A DNA stretch of 30,962 nucleotides from Onstottus_B sp049273855 (GCA_049273855.1 JBASRN010000260.1:1-30962); one strand, 5' to 3'; numbered from the stretch's first letter, positions 21,956 through 30,205 are shown. Notes: generated by a model not told the origin, from the sequence alone. Translations and numbers: made by a program.

Positions 21956-22960
21956 ATGAAGACGTGGTTTGACGACGACGGAGTGAAGGCCCCGACACAA
22001 CATGCTTTGGCCAGGGTAACCAGCGCGCAGGTGGCGCGATGGCTGCGGGTTGGCGGGTGGATCGCGCTTGGCACTGCGGGTTCATTGACGCTTGCGATCG
22101 GCGCGGCGAGTTTTCCGCTTTCGGGACTTCTGATTCGCCCTCGGCTCAAGCGGCTTTCTCAGCTTAAGAGTCCCCATCTTCGAAGACTGATTCGCCGAGC
22201 CGGGATCGCATTCGAAGACGTGACGATCCCCTCGTTCGACGGGACAAGGCTGTACGGCTGGTGGATGGGGGCGTCAAAACGCGCACCCACAATCGTCGCG
22301 TTGCACGGTGTGAAAAAGAACCGTACGGATGTGTTACGAGCGGCGCTGGTGCTCAGGCGCGCGGGCTTCAACGTATTGGTATTCGACGGCCGCGCGCACG
22401 GGGACAGCGAAGGCCGGTTTGTCACATACGGCTTCTACGAGCGCCGCGATGTCGAGACCGCGATCGAATGGCTGATCGCCGAGAAGGGCATTGATCGAGA
22501 GCGGGTTGGGCTTGCGGGCGAGTCGATGGGTGCCGCGATCGCGCTTCAAGTAGCGGCGCACAATCCCTGGATTCGGGGGGTGTGGGCCGACAGTCCGTTC
22601 GCCTCACTCAGGCGAGTCGCTGAAGAATTCATGCGGCGAGTGACCCACCTGCCCGGCGCGGTGTTGAATCCGGTACTGTGGACGACGATTCGGGTCGCCA
22701 ACTATCGAGGAAAGTTTGACATCGAGACGGTCAATCCGCTTGAGTTGGCCGCCAGAATCCAGTGCCCTGTCTCGTTAGTCCACGGGACGAAGGACCAACT
22801 GATAGCGACCGTCCATTCCGCGCAGATCTACGACGCGCTTGGCGGCGATAAGGAGATCTGGTTTGTTGAAGGGGCGCGTCATGCGCGCTCGGTTCGCTAC
22901 TCCAGGACCGAGTACAGTGACCGGCTTAGAAAATTCTTCAAGAAGAATCTGGCGGCGTGA
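21956..22960 (+). CDS. Alpha/beta hydrolase with N-terminal membrane segment
   Basis: This 334-aa protein has one hydrophobic span near residues 30-58 (VGGWIALGTAGSLTLAIGAAS). An alpha/beta hydrolase core follows: oxyanion region VALHGVKKNR, nucleophile elbow GLAGESMGAA (GxSxG), acid in HGTKDQLI, and catalytic His in VEGARHARS. It resembles the prolyl-oligopeptidase/BAAT-like hydrolases often annotated as DUF1749- or YqkD-like; substrate unknown. ATG 21956 follows GGGGAGG. It is divergent from the zinc-ribbon/PH gene. Confidence 0.88.
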   Translation: MKTWFDDDGVKAPTQHALARVTSAQVARWLRVGGWIALGTAGSLTLAIGAASFPLSGLLIRPRLKRLSQLKSPHLRRLIRRAGIAFEDVTIPSFDGTRLYGWWMGASKRAPTIVALHGVKKNRTDVLRAALVLRRAGFNVLVFDGRAHGDSEGRFVTYGFYERRDVETAIEWLIAEKGIDRERVGLAGESMGAAIALQVAAHNPWIRGVWADSPFASLRRVAEEFMRRVTHLPGAVLNPVLWTTIRVANYRGKFDIETVNPLELAARIQCPVSLVHGTKDQLIATVHSAQIYDALGGDKEIWFVEGARHARSVRYSRTEYSDRLRKFFKKNLAA

Positions 22961-23046
22961 GTGGTTTCGATGTTGGGGTGGTTCTGGTTGACACGTTCCG
23001 AAGCCGTTTGCTAGGTTAAGGTCTTTCGCAAAGCGAGAAAAAGTAT

Positions 23047-23121
23047 TCCTGAGTAGCTCAATGGTAGAGCATCCGGCTGTTAACCGGAGGGTTGTAGGTT
23101 CGAGTCCTACCTCAGGAGCCA
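23047..23121 (+). tRNA. tRNA-Asn (anticodon GTT), CCA encoded
   Basis: This is a complete cloverleaf. The acceptor TCCTGAG pairs with CTCAGGA, the D-arm has AGCTCAATGGTAGAGC, the anticodon stem TCCGG/CCGGA surrounds loop CTGTTAA (anticodon GTT, Asn), and the T-arm has GGTTCGAGTCC. Discriminator G and CCA follow (23118-23121). It marks the left border of DNA with mobile-element remains. Confidence 0.96.
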
Positions 23122-23631
23122 GATTTCAGAAAGGCCGTTGGATTGATGTCCAGCGGCCTTTGCTGCGTGGTAGGTCGCTGTCGTAACTGCTAGTAAGTCA
23201 AATGGTTGCCTGTATTCTGCTCGAAGCTCGCCGCCCTTCCACGAGCAGTTCGAGAATACGAAATTCAAAAGTCTGCGTTTCTCACCGGGTTCCTGCATTT
23301 CGAACAGTTCGTGAGCCCTGCTCGACAGTTCTAGCAACCTGACACCATCCACCTCAAAAGCGGTGCCGGCTGATTCGTGCTCTTGAATGTTTCTCAACAA
23401 ACGCCCTTGCTCGGTTCGCCACTCCGCCGACATACGATCAAAGAAGCTCGCGTCTATCCGACCGTCAAGTTTATCCACATACATGGTATCAATCCTATTC
23501 TGAAGACGGGCGTGCTCGCCGCGAAGCCTGCTAATGGCTTCGTCGCGGTGGCGGTTGCTGTCGGCTTGCGTGACTGGAATGATGTCTTCCCAAACGCCAC
23601 CTGCATCGCCACTCTGCTTTGACCGCCTCAC
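23107..23631 (-). pseudogene. Large serine recombinase, C-terminal fragment ending in tRNA-Asn
   Basis: The open frame holds 174 aa. It matches only the C-terminal half of large serine recombinases: a coiled-coil region (RLRGEHARLQNRIDTMYVD, KLDGRIDASFFDRMSAEWR), ELSSRAHELFEMQEPGEKRR, LLNFVFSNCSWKGG and RQPFDLLA. The resolvase catalytic domain and the zinc-ribbon part are missing; upstream frames show no match, so it is a remnant of a protein normally about 500 aa or longer. Its last codons (WLLR and the TAG stop at 23107-23109) are read from the complement of the tRNA-Asn 3' end, placing the old recombination junction at the tRNA. It probably brought in the AT-richer DNA to the right. Confidence 0.85.
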
Positions 23632-23780
23632 TCATCACGCCGACATCACCGTCATTGAAGGCCAGAGCTTTAGAGTTCGAGAGAGCGAGTTGGAGTCGGT
23701 TGCTCGCAAAAAGAAGAACCCCAAAAAGCACAAGAAATCTTAGTCCTAGTCCGGCTCGGGGTCGGCCGGAGGTTACCGTG

Positions 23781-24116
23781 ATGCATAACAATCGCTTCTA
23801 CGTGGACAAGCTCTTGGAGCTTTATCTCGGGTTGCCCGATACCCCTTCCAGAATCAGCCGCTATGATCGTCAGTTGGCTTACAAGCTCTACCAGCAGAAT
23901 GTGGCGTTGGAGATTGTCGAGGCGGCTTTTCTGTTAGGCTCTGCCCGCCGCATCTTTCGCGACCCAACCTACCCTGCTCTCGGACCGATCCGTTCCCTGC
24001 ATTATTTCCTGCCGCTTATCCAGGAGGTGATTGCAACTCAGCCACCAAAGGACTACCTGCGATACCTCCGCCACAAGCTCGTCAACTATACGGCTCAGAA
24101 GCCGACTTCAAAGTGA
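23781..24116 (+). CDS. Small conserved protein of unknown function (mobile-element associated)
   Basis: This 111-aa protein is helical, with no signal or membrane segment. ATG 23781 follows GGAGG by 8 nt; the longer ORF to 23619 overlaps the recombinase remnant and is rejected. Key stretches are NRFYVDKLLELYLGLPDTPS, YDRQLAYKLYQQNVAL, RRIFRDPTYPALGPIRSLHY and KDYLRYLRHKL. The LGPIRSLHYFLPLIQEV segment recurs in a decayed copy at 26262-26418, so it belongs to a multicopy family here. Its context (recombinase remnant, convergent small gene, direct repeat) suggests a mobile-element passenger or accessory. The function is unknown. Confidence 0.7.
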   Translation: MHNNRFYVDKLLELYLGLPDTPSRISRYDRQLAYKLYQQNVALEIVEAAFLLGSARRIFRDPTYPALGPIRSLHYFLPLIQEVIATQPPKDYLRYLRHKLVNYTAQKPTSK

Positions 24117-24156
24117 CCCCCAACCCGGCTGACGCTCATTTTTGTACCTTCTTAGC
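24114..24156. repeat. Direct repeat copy 1 (ends of two convergent small genes)
   Basis: TGACCCCCAACCCGGCTGACG followed by CTCATTTTTGTACCTTCTTAG matches 26416-26458 with about two mismatches. It spans the stop of the plus-strand small ORF and the 3' end of the minus-strand small gene. A shorter piece, GACGCTCATTTTT, occurs again at about 30126-30138. Confidence 0.8.
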
Positions 24157-24297
24157 GTCGATTAACATCCGGAGGACCGGAGCTTCGGAGTCTTGACCGG
24201 TCTCTTCCATGATCGACTTGATGGCTGGCATCTGGTCCGCCCAGGGATTAAAGCCGTAAACCTTCGGTTTGAAGAGTACTCGGTTGCTTTTTCTCAT
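24136..24297 (-). CDS. Probable ribbon-helix-helix DNA-binding protein
   Basis: This 53-aa protein starts at ATG 24297 (MRKSNRVLFKPKVYGFNPW), with AGGAAG about 7 nt upstream; an in-frame ATG at 24351 is less likely. The C-terminal half, IKSIMEETGQDSEAPVLRML, has the helix-turn-helix spacing of RHH repressors (helix, T-G turn, S/E, then VLRxLID). This is an inference from pattern only. It is convergent with the 111-aa gene, 19 bp apart. Several GGTTAAG motifs lie just upstream and could be its own operators. Only the last few codons of a second copy survive at 26432-26458. Confidence 0.55.
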   Translation of the reverse strand: MRKSNRVLFKPKVYGFNPWADQMPAIKSIMEETGQDSEAPVLRMLIDAKKVQK

Positions 24298-24338
24298 TAG
24301 CTTCTTCCTGTTCCTTCTGTGACGAAAATCGGTTTTTA

Positions 24339-24511
24339 GGTTAAGCCGCAACTCACTGCAAATAAGGGTTTTCTTGGTTTGGTTAAGAAGGTTAAGTAGG
24401 TTAATTAACCCGCTTAAGTCTTAACCTATGGCAAACATGCGACTTGGAGGAATCTCGGTGCGTTGAAAAGCGGTATTATCTTGTCTGCCCTCTTAAGTTC
24501 TGGACTTAACC
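24339..24511. promoter_or_regulatory. Cluster of GGTTAAG motifs, three with 9-bp spacing
   Basis: GGTTAA(G/T) occurs at 24339, 24381, 24390 and 24399, the last three exactly 9 bp apart. Inverted forms TTAACC end at 24410 and 24426, and CTTAAG/CTTAACC at 24492-24497 and 24505-24511. GGTTAATTAACC (24399-24410) is a perfect palindrome. The cluster lies in the 447-bp gap upstream of the probable RHH gene (minus) and the exported hydrolase (plus). Operators or replication iterons are both possible. The rest of the gap (24512-24798) holds only a doubtful 42-codon frame. Confidence 0.65.
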
Positions 24512-24798
24512 GTTTTTTTGCACCTGACCCATGGCCGCGTCTCCCTGTAAAGACGCGACTCCAACCCGGATATTCCTGAAGCGTGATGTGATGGTAGAAA
24601 CCCTACTGCCCAGCGATTGGGATGGACTTCGCGAATTGATCGGTGCTATAGAGATTTAATGATTATTCAATGCGACTTTCACAACCTTTGCTGCCGTACC
24701 AACGTAACGTGTTTATCCATTGGACGAGTTTGTACTGCAGCTTGAGTCCTAGCGTACAACTAATCAGATTCTCAACCTTTTGAAGAGTGAGGTGCTGT

Positions 24799-25656
24799 AT
24801 GTCTTTAGGTCTGCTTCTTTCGTTCTTAACTCTGGTCGTTTCGTTTGGTTCGTATGGTAGTAACGTTGGTGTTGTCGCGGCCGCAGACGGTGTTCCGATT
24901 CATTATTCTGTTCAAGGCAAGGGCGAGCCTACATTGGTCTTCATCCACTGTGGGGGCTGTGACCGGCACGTCTGGGACAACCAGGTTTCTGTATTTGCAA
25001 AGAATCAGCGAGTCGCGACTATCGACCTACCAGGTCATGGCGAGTCTGGCCAGGGCCGGAAGAACTGGTCAGTCGAAAGTTTTGCCGACGACGTCAATAC
25101 CGTTATCACGAAACTCAAACTCAAACGCGTGATACTTGTCGGTAGCTCAATGGGTGGACCGATCGCGCTGGAGGCGACTCGGCGAATGCCGGAGCGCGTG
25201 GTCGCAATTGTTCCGGTTGATGCTCTGCATAACGTCGAAAACAAAATACCTCCGGAACAACTCGAAGCCGTGTATAAGCAGCTTAGAGCAGATTATAAAG
25301 GGGCGATGACTGGCTTCCTGAATCAACTGTTGTTCTCGCCCAACACGCCCGCGGCTGTAAAGAGTCGCATTACTGCCGAAGTGACCTCGCGTCCACCCGA
25401 GCTTGCGATTGCAATCCTTCAAGGTATCATGGCCTACGATGCAGTTCCGGCTCTGCGAGCAGTCAAAGTGCCAATTCGAGCGATCAACACGGACATGAAT
25501 CCCACTAACCTGGAGATCAATCGCAAGTACGCGCCGCAATTCGATGTCGTAATTATTAAAGGCAGCGGACACTATCCGATGCTCGAGGATCCGGCCCGCT
25601 TCAATGAACTCTTAACGGATTACTTGCAACAGCTAAAGAAGGCGTCGCCCAAATAA
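24799..25656 (+). CDS. Exported alpha/beta hydrolase
   Basis: The protein is about 285 aa from ATG 24799 (MSLGLLLSFLTLVVSFGS), preferred over GTG 24787 because GTGAGGTG gives a proper SD. The signal peptide ends near VAAA. The alpha/beta hydrolase fold shows oxyanion region VFIHCGGCDRHVWDNQ, DLPGHGESGQG, nucleophile elbow VGSSMGG and catalytic His in GSGHYPMLEDP. It resembles haloperoxidase/esterase-type exported hydrolases; the substrate is unknown. It sits between two copies of a direct repeat in otherwise gene-poor DNA, which suggests cargo of an inserted element. Confidence 0.88.
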   Translation: MSLGLLLSFLTLVVSFGSYGSNVGVVAAADGVPIHYSVQGKGEPTLVFIHCGGCDRHVWDNQVSVFAKNQRVATIDLPGHGESGQGRKNWSVESFADDVNTVITKLKLKRVILVGSSMGGPIALEATRRMPERVVAIVPVDALHNVENKIPPEQLEAVYKQLRADYKGAMTGFLNQLLFSPNTPAAVKSRITAEVTSRPPELAIAILQGIMAYDAVPALRAVKVPIRAINTDMNPTNLEINRKYAPQFDVVIIKGSGHYPMLEDPARFNELLTDYLQQLKKASPK

Positions 25657-25840
25657 TCATTTCGCCGTTAAGAACTCTGTAGCTGCGCGCTGAGTGCATT
25701 CTGACGATTGAGCTTTTTACGAATTGAACTTCAACGTGAGGGACCTACCAGCCGAAGCAAGTCACCTTTCGACATACAGGGGTGCGCGTGAGCGCGCGAA
25801 ACCCGAACCTGACCCAAGCGAGGTTTTGGTCTTCACTTTC

Positions 25841-26104
25841 CTAAAATCCCAGATAACGGTAACCGGGCAGAGAGAATAATAGCGATTGAGCACACTCCGC
25901 TTTTGCTGATTCCCTGTAAGACCGGGCGACAGCTCGCACCTCGCTGTCGGAGCAAGAAAGCCAACGATAAATCGCACTCCGCTTTCCTACAAGCTTCCAT
26001 TCCGGCTCCACGCTATGTTGACGTTCATTTGCGAATGCGTTTGCAAGAACTAAACAGATCGCAGCGGCCGACCAAAGATCCAACTTTGGATTCATCTTAC
26101 GCAT
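25841..26104 (-). CDS. Hypothetical small exported protein
   Basis: No family is recognised. The protein is 87 aa from ATG 26104 (MRKMNPKLDLWSAAAICLVL), with AAGGAGAAAGGAAGGAG just upstream; the second Met (codon 4) fits the SD spacing better. A signal-peptide-like hydrophobic stretch ending ANAFA is followed by a polar region with two Cys (WLSCSDSE, AECAQSLL) and the C-terminus LPGYRYLGF. It could be a secreted peptide with one disulfide. The gap 25657-25840 shows nothing. Confidence 0.45.
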   Translation of the reverse strand: MRKMNPKLDLWSAAAICLVLANAFANERQHSVEPEWKLVGKRSAIYRWLSCSDSEVRAVARSYRESAKAECAQSLLFSLPGYRYLGF

Positions 26105-26261
26105 TACTCCTTCCTTTCTCCTTAACGAGGGAAGGTCTGTTTTGATGTATACCATGCCAAACGGGATGTTTTGATCCTATTAGTTTTGGCAACATCACGA
26201 TGGCTAATCCATTTCCTGTTGGCTGTTGTTTGCTGTCAAGTCGATTAGTCAATACCTTGTG

Positions 26262-26418
26262 TTTCGCGTCGGATCTTTCGCGACCCCAGCTACCCCCTCT
26301 GGGACCTATTCGTTCGCGCTACCATTTCTTATCGCTCATCCAGGAGGTTAGTGCGGCTCACATACCAAGCAGCCACAAGCTCGCTCACCACGCAGCTCAA
26401 CCCTCAACTTCAAATTGA
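26262..26418 (+). pseudogene. Decayed second copy of the 111-aa small ORF
   Basis: One frame reads SRRIFRDPSYP, matching SARRIFRDPTYP of the 111-aa protein. After a one-base loss near 26290 the match continues in another frame as LGPIRSRYHFLSLIQEV, then HKL and an ending like TSN against TSK. About eight codons before HKL are deleted. The following DNA repeats the first copy's intergenic sequence. Confidence 0.8.
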
Positions 26419-26458
26419 CCCCCAACCCGGCTGACGCTCATTTTTCTACGTTCTTAGC
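26416..26458. repeat. Direct repeat copy 2
   Basis: It is nearly identical to 24114-24156 and includes the last codons and stop (complement) of a lost copy of the probable RHH gene, reading KNVEK-stop where copy 1 reads KKVQK-stop. Confidence 0.8.
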
Positions 26459-26612
26459 TGCGCGCCGACAGTTGGGATCGCTTCGACGCGTACACCCCTT
26501 CCTCTTAGCGGAAACTTGTAGCTTACTTCTGACTGTTAACGCGTTGAGATGGGGTAAACATGGTTCAAACCCTTGAAAACGCATTGAGCTGATTGATTCG
26601 ATCCGAAGCAAA

Positions 26613-26684
26613 AAGTTCTAAAAACGTCCAGGAAGGGAGCCAAGCTATTAACTAGAGGCAGCCCTCACTCGGCTGTCTCTAGTT
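26613..26684. repeat. Conserved ~30-nt element plus hairpin (copy A)
   Basis: AAGTTCTAAAAACGTCCAGG-AAGGGAGCCAA (26613-26643) recurs at 30206-30237 with a few changes. Six bases later AACTAGAGGCAGCC and GGCTGTCTCTAGTT form a 14-bp stem (one G-U when read as plus-strand RNA) with a 7-nt loop. The hairpin also lies 27 bp beyond the stop of the minus-strand gene at 26712 and could terminate it. Confidence 0.6.
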
Positions 26685-26711
26685 GCGTAAGAGGACAAGC
26701 TCGCCGTTGAC

Positions 26712-26996
26712 TCAGAACGGCTTCATTGTCGTTAGTTCGGGATGCTCCTTCTTAAGCCACTCCAGCACGTCCTCACGAAGTTCCTTCACAAAATCCACAA
26801 GCTCGGCGGCATCTTTTTCAGTTGCAATGCCCGCCATCTCGTCAATTGTCTCGTATTCTGTTTGAGTGAACTGATCTCGATATTGCACCTCATCGAGCCG
26901 CTCCCGAGGCTCAAGGGGTTCCAAGAGTGCCGACTGGCGATTTGTGAAGTCATCGTTGCTTGATAGTCTTTCGAAATTTCCACCGTTGATTTTCAA
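26712..26996 (-). CDS. Hypothetical acidic helical protein
   Basis: The family is not recognised. The frame gives 94 aa from a TTG at 26996 (MKINGGNFERLSSNDDF); no ATG or clear SD is available, so the start is doubtful and the 5' end may be lost. The sequence is highly charged and probably helical (KDAAELVDFVKELREDVLEW, LKKEHPELTTM). A strong hairpin lies downstream. The charge pattern and length make a real or recently real gene likely. Confidence 0.5.
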   Translation of the reverse strand: MKINGGNFERLSSNDDFTNRQSALLEPLEPRERLDEVQYRDQFTQTEYETIDEMAGIATEKDAAELVDFVKELREDVLEWLKKEHPELTTMKPF

Positions 26997-27338
26997 TCGA
27001 CTGCGAAAGAGATAATAATGCGAATTAGCACTTTATTCGGGAGGTGCTCACGTCATCAGGCGGTCATCTTGACGCAGAGTCGTTCGAAACGGCTCTGGAA
27101 TGGCGTCTAATAGTGTGATAAGCTGCTCAACTGTTGGATCTCATGGAATTGTTTTTCGCTTTGGGCTTCGTCTAACGCTCGTGATCGGGGTCCTCGTAGT
27201 CCATTCCAACGAATTGCGTGAAGCGGGTTTTAGCGCCTATTGCCCGAATTCAGCCGCCGCGTCCACGATAAAGCTGCGCGCGTGATCCTTTTCACTTCTG
27301 CAATCTGACATCGCCCACAACGGAAAGGGGGGATTCAA
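26997..27338. other. 342-bp gap without a supported gene
   Basis: It separates the divergent 94-aa and 748-aa genes and should contain both promoters. No clear -35/-10 pair could be fixed. AAAGGGGGG just before 27339 is the SD of the long gene. Confidence 0.45.
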
Positions 27339-29585
27339 ATGCCAGTTCTCGCATGGCGCAATGACGCCGACGGGTTTGCCTTCGTTAACTCCTGGACTCT
27401 CGATCCGATCGAGACCGCCGGGCTCACTGCGCTCGCCCAGCCCGCCGTGTGGTCGGCGGTCGGCGCCATTGCCGCCGTGTTGCCATTTCCCGACCCGTTC
27501 CTCCTTGCGGCGGCGGGGACGGCTGCCAATCTGGCGATCGGCGCCGTCTCGCCGACGATCGGGATCGGCCTATGCGGAGGAATGGCGTACGCCAGCCTAG
27601 ACTACTGGCACGCGCGAGCGCCGCTTCCACGCGGTGCGCATGCCAACGATCAGCCGACGCGGGCGATGCCTGCGGGTGTTGTTCTCCGGGACTTCATATG
27701 GGCGCGTCTACTAAACAGCCTGATCCAAGGCGGTGCATTGAACCGTACGCTCGAATGGTCACTTCTGCTCAATCAGATACCCAGTCCAATCGGCGGCGCA
27801 GGGGCCCTCCGGAGTCGTACGGCTTCCGAATGGAACAGGGTAAAGGGCTTCATCGACGCCGGCGTGCCGTGTCCGATCGGATTGGTCTATACGGGCAGGA
27901 ACGTCTGGCATCAGCATCAAATCCTCGTCTACGGGTACGAAGATCCGGGCAATGGCACGGGCACGATGTACGTGTACGACAGCAATTTTCCCATGCAGTA
28001 CGGCGCCAGCGATACCCCCGGCAGCTACACCGTAACACTCGACTTCACCGGCCCTTCGCTTGTTGCGACGAGTCCATCGGACTTCGGCAACACGCTCGCC
28101 GGGTTTTTCTGCACCTTCTACGTTCCGTTGCCACCGCCGCCAGGACTTGCGACCAGCTTCGGGCAGTTCGTGAGCTGGCCTGGCGATCCGAGCTCCTACA
28201 TTACGGCTTATGGAGCGCGCATGTCGATCGCCAGCGCCGCTGAGCTGGCAGCCTTAGGTGGCACGACCGGCGACGTCAGAGCCGCCACCCCGCCTCCGAC
28301 CACTACACCGCGCCCGCGCGACAATTCTTTGTTGCGCGAAAGAAGTTCGGCACCCGTGTTTCTCTACCAGGGAGGATCGCCGTTCCAGGTGCCTGATCCC
28401 ACATGGCTTGACCGGTTCGGGGGAACAGGGTCAGTGCGGGTGGTATCCGACGGATCGCTGGCGGCGTTCGCGGGATTGCCCGACGAAAACACGCTTCTCA
28501 GGGAATGGTCTGCGCCAGAGGTGTTCCGCATCATGGGCGGACAACGCCGATGGGTTCCCAACCCGACAGAACTCGCCACGTATGGCGGCTTCCCGAGCGT
28601 GCGAATTGTGCCCGACGGCGCGTTGGCGGTCATTCCGCAAGGACCACCCACGTCGCCGGTCGCTGCTCCGCCGGATAGCCAGCAAGTGTTCAATGCCGAC
28701 TTCTATCTCAGTCACTACGGCGATCTCGCCGCCGCCTTTGGCAATGATCGTGCTGCGGCCCGCCAACACTGGCTCGACTTTGGAATAGGGGAGGGCCGGC
28801 GCGGCTCGCGAGAGTTCGATGTTCAGTTCTATCTCAACCGCTATGGCGACCTGAGAGCTGCTTTCGGAACGAACTTCATGGCGGCCGTGGATCATTGGCT
28901 CACTTTTGGATTGAGCGAGGGCCGCCGCGGCGCGCGAGAATTCGATGTTCAATTCTACCTCAACCGTTATGGCGACCTACGGAACGCCTTTGGCACAAAT
29001 TTCATTGCTGCCCTCAACCACTGGCTCAACCAGGGCTTGCCAAATGAGGGCCGCCGCGGCGCGCGAGAATTCGATGTTCAATTCTACCTCAACCGTTACG
29101 GCGATCTGGCAAATGCCTTCGGAGCAAATTACACAGCTGCGGCTGACCACTGGCTCAATCAGGGCTTGCCGAATGAGGGCCGGCGTGGCGCGCGAGAATT
29201 CGATGTGCGGTTCTATCTCAGCCGTTATGGCGATCTGGCGGCGGCCTTTGGGACAAACTATACGTCGGCGGTCGACCATTGGGTCAATCAAGGATTGCCG
29301 AATGAGGGGCGAGGTGGTGCAGCTGAGGTTGACGTCGGCTACTACCTTGGCAGGTACAACGATCTCCAGACTGCGTTCGGCGCGAACTATCAGAGCGCCC
29401 TCGATCATTGGATTGCCCAAGGCTTGCCTAATGAGGGACGGCGCGCCTCGTCGACGTTCGACGTGCAATATTACCTGGTCACCTATGCTGACCTCCGAGC
29501 GGCATTCGGCGCTGCAGGCTATTTAGCGGCCTTCGACCATTGGTTGATTTACGGGATCGCTGAAGGACGTAACGGCGCACCATAG
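27339..29585 (+). CDS. Papain-like cysteine peptidase-type protein with bipartite linker and seven C-terminal repeats
   Basis: This 748-aa protein has three parts. Residues 70-265 show a papain/C39-like core: C79 in GIGLCGGMAYASLDYW, H193 in HQHQILVYGYED and D214 in YVYDSNFP, a plausible Cys-His-Asp triad. Residues 328-435 hold two roughly 55-residue units (LLRERSSAPVFLYQGG.. and LLREWSAPEVFRIMGG.., each with VPDPT/VPNPT and V(R)VV/IV-DG). Residues 451-748 hold seven repeats of 42-44 residues built on FDVQFYLNRYGDLRAAFG..A.DHWL..G..EGRRG, a type found in bacterial surface proteins. No Sec signal is seen; the N-terminus has a moderately hydrophobic Ala-rich stretch (36-70). AAAGGGGGG gives a strong SD. 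The GC-rich codon use contrasts with the AT-rich flanks. A terminator-like hairpin follows. The substrate is unknown. Confidence 0.85.
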   Translation: MPVLAWRNDADGFAFVNSWTLDPIETAGLTALAQPAVWSAVGAIAAVLPFPDPFLLAAAGTAANLAIGAVSPTIGIGLCGGMAYASLDYWHARAPLPRGAHANDQPTRAMPAGVVLRDFIWARLLNSLIQGGALNRTLEWSLLLNQIPSPIGGAGALRSRTASEWNRVKGFIDAGVPCPIGLVYTGRNVWHQHQILVYGYEDPGNGTGTMYVYDSNFPMQYGASDTPGSYTVTLDFTGPSLVATSPSDFGNTLAGFFCTFYVPLPPPPGLATSFGQFVSWPGDPSSYITAYGARMSIASAAELAALGGTTGDVRAATPPPTTTPRPRDNSLLRERSSAPVFLYQGGSPFQVPDPTWLDRFGGTGSVRVVSDGSLAAFAGLPDENTLLREWSAPEVFRIMGGQRRWVPNPTELATYGGFPSVRIVPDGALAVIPQGPPTSPVAAPPDSQQVFNADFYLSHYGDLAAAFGNDRAAARQHWLDFGIGEGRRGSREFDVQFYLNRYGDLRAAFGTNFMAAVDHWLTFGLSEGRRGAREFDVQFYLNRYGDLRNAFGTNFIAALNHWLNQGLPNEGRRGAREFDVQFYLNRYGDLANAFGANYTAAADHWLNQGLPNEGRRGAREFDVRFYLSRYGDLAAAFGTNYTSAVDHWVNQGLPNEGRGGAAEVDVGYYLGRYNDLQTAFGANYQSALDHWIAQGLPNEGRRASSTFDVQYYLVTYADLRAAFGAAGYLAAFDHWLIYGIAEGRNGAP
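28689..29580 (+). repeat. Seven in-frame tandem repeats of about 126-132 bp
   Basis: These encode the C-terminal repeats of the 748-aa protein. Units 2-5 are the most alike at DNA level (GGCGCGCGAGAATTCGATGT recurs), suggesting recent duplication. Units 1, 6 and 7 are more divergent. Confidence 0.9.
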
Positions 29586-29609
29586 CGACGATTGAATCAC
29601 GCGGCGTTG

Positions 29610-29667
29610 CCGCACGATCGGGAGGTCTGCCCATAGTATGGATACAGACCTAGCCATGTCCGTGCGG
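29610..29667 (+). terminator. Terminator-like compound hairpin after the 748-aa gene
   Basis: CCGCACG (29610-29616) pairs with CGTGCGG (29661-29667). Inside it AGGTCTG (29623-29629) pairs with CAGACCT (29645-29651), with a further CCATA-G-TATGG at the tip. TTTCTTT follows. It starts 25 bp after the stop at 29585. Confidence 0.6.
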
Positions 29668-29997
29668 TTTCTTTAACTGCATCGAAAGAGTATGGACCAA
29701 GCTGGTTTCGAGTAGCTGCAAACCGAGGCAAAGTTGTAAAAGCGTAAAAGAGCTAGCGCAACTCGGGCTTAAGTAGTGATTCTTGACCCCGGGACTGCGG
29801 CGCGTCCATTAAGCGTCAAATAACGATTATTGAGAGTCCGTTGAGTACCTTACGGTACTATCCATGCCGCGTACAAGAGTGGAAGCACCCTTCCGATTAT
29901 TGAGGGGAATGTGATTTGGCGATCCGAATCCAATCACTGTGAGGCTCTACCACAAGCACCTGCCGTTCTTACTCAGAGGATCAGACCACCAAACAGC

Positions 29998-30016
29998 AGT
30001 CGGAAAATTTCCGACT
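29998..30016. promoter_or_regulatory. Perfect 9+1+9 palindrome, possible operator
   Basis: AGTCGGAAA and TTTCCGACT flank a single A. The symmetry and length fit a dimeric repressor site or a small hairpin. It is followed by TTAATTGCG, and no gene with a good start lies immediately downstream. Confidence 0.4.
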
Positions 30017-30205
30017 TTAATTGCGAAGAAAGCGGTTCAGCGAGCATGTTCATATGCGCGTTTATACCACGCAATTGAGCGGTTTTACCACTCAACCTTC
30101 AACGACATTATCAGGCAGTTGATAGACGCTCATTTTTGGTTCCGAATTAGGATGGGGGCATTTGTCTGAAGACATTGTAAGCCGATAAATCCAACCCAAG
30201 ACAAT

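Noticed and set aside
23531..23791. 86-codon minus-strand frame upstream of the recombinase fragment
   Set aside because: It shows no resolvase catalytic motifs and overlaps the start of the 111-aa gene; it is not the missing N-terminus.
24531..24659. 42-codon plus-strand frame (MAASPCKDATP.. ending LRELIGAIEI)
   Set aside because: It has no Shine-Dalgarno sequence, no recognised family and is short; it may be a fossil.
26613..26684. Integron attC site
   Set aside because: No GTTRRRY/RYYYAAC box pair surrounds the hairpin and there is no integron integrase.
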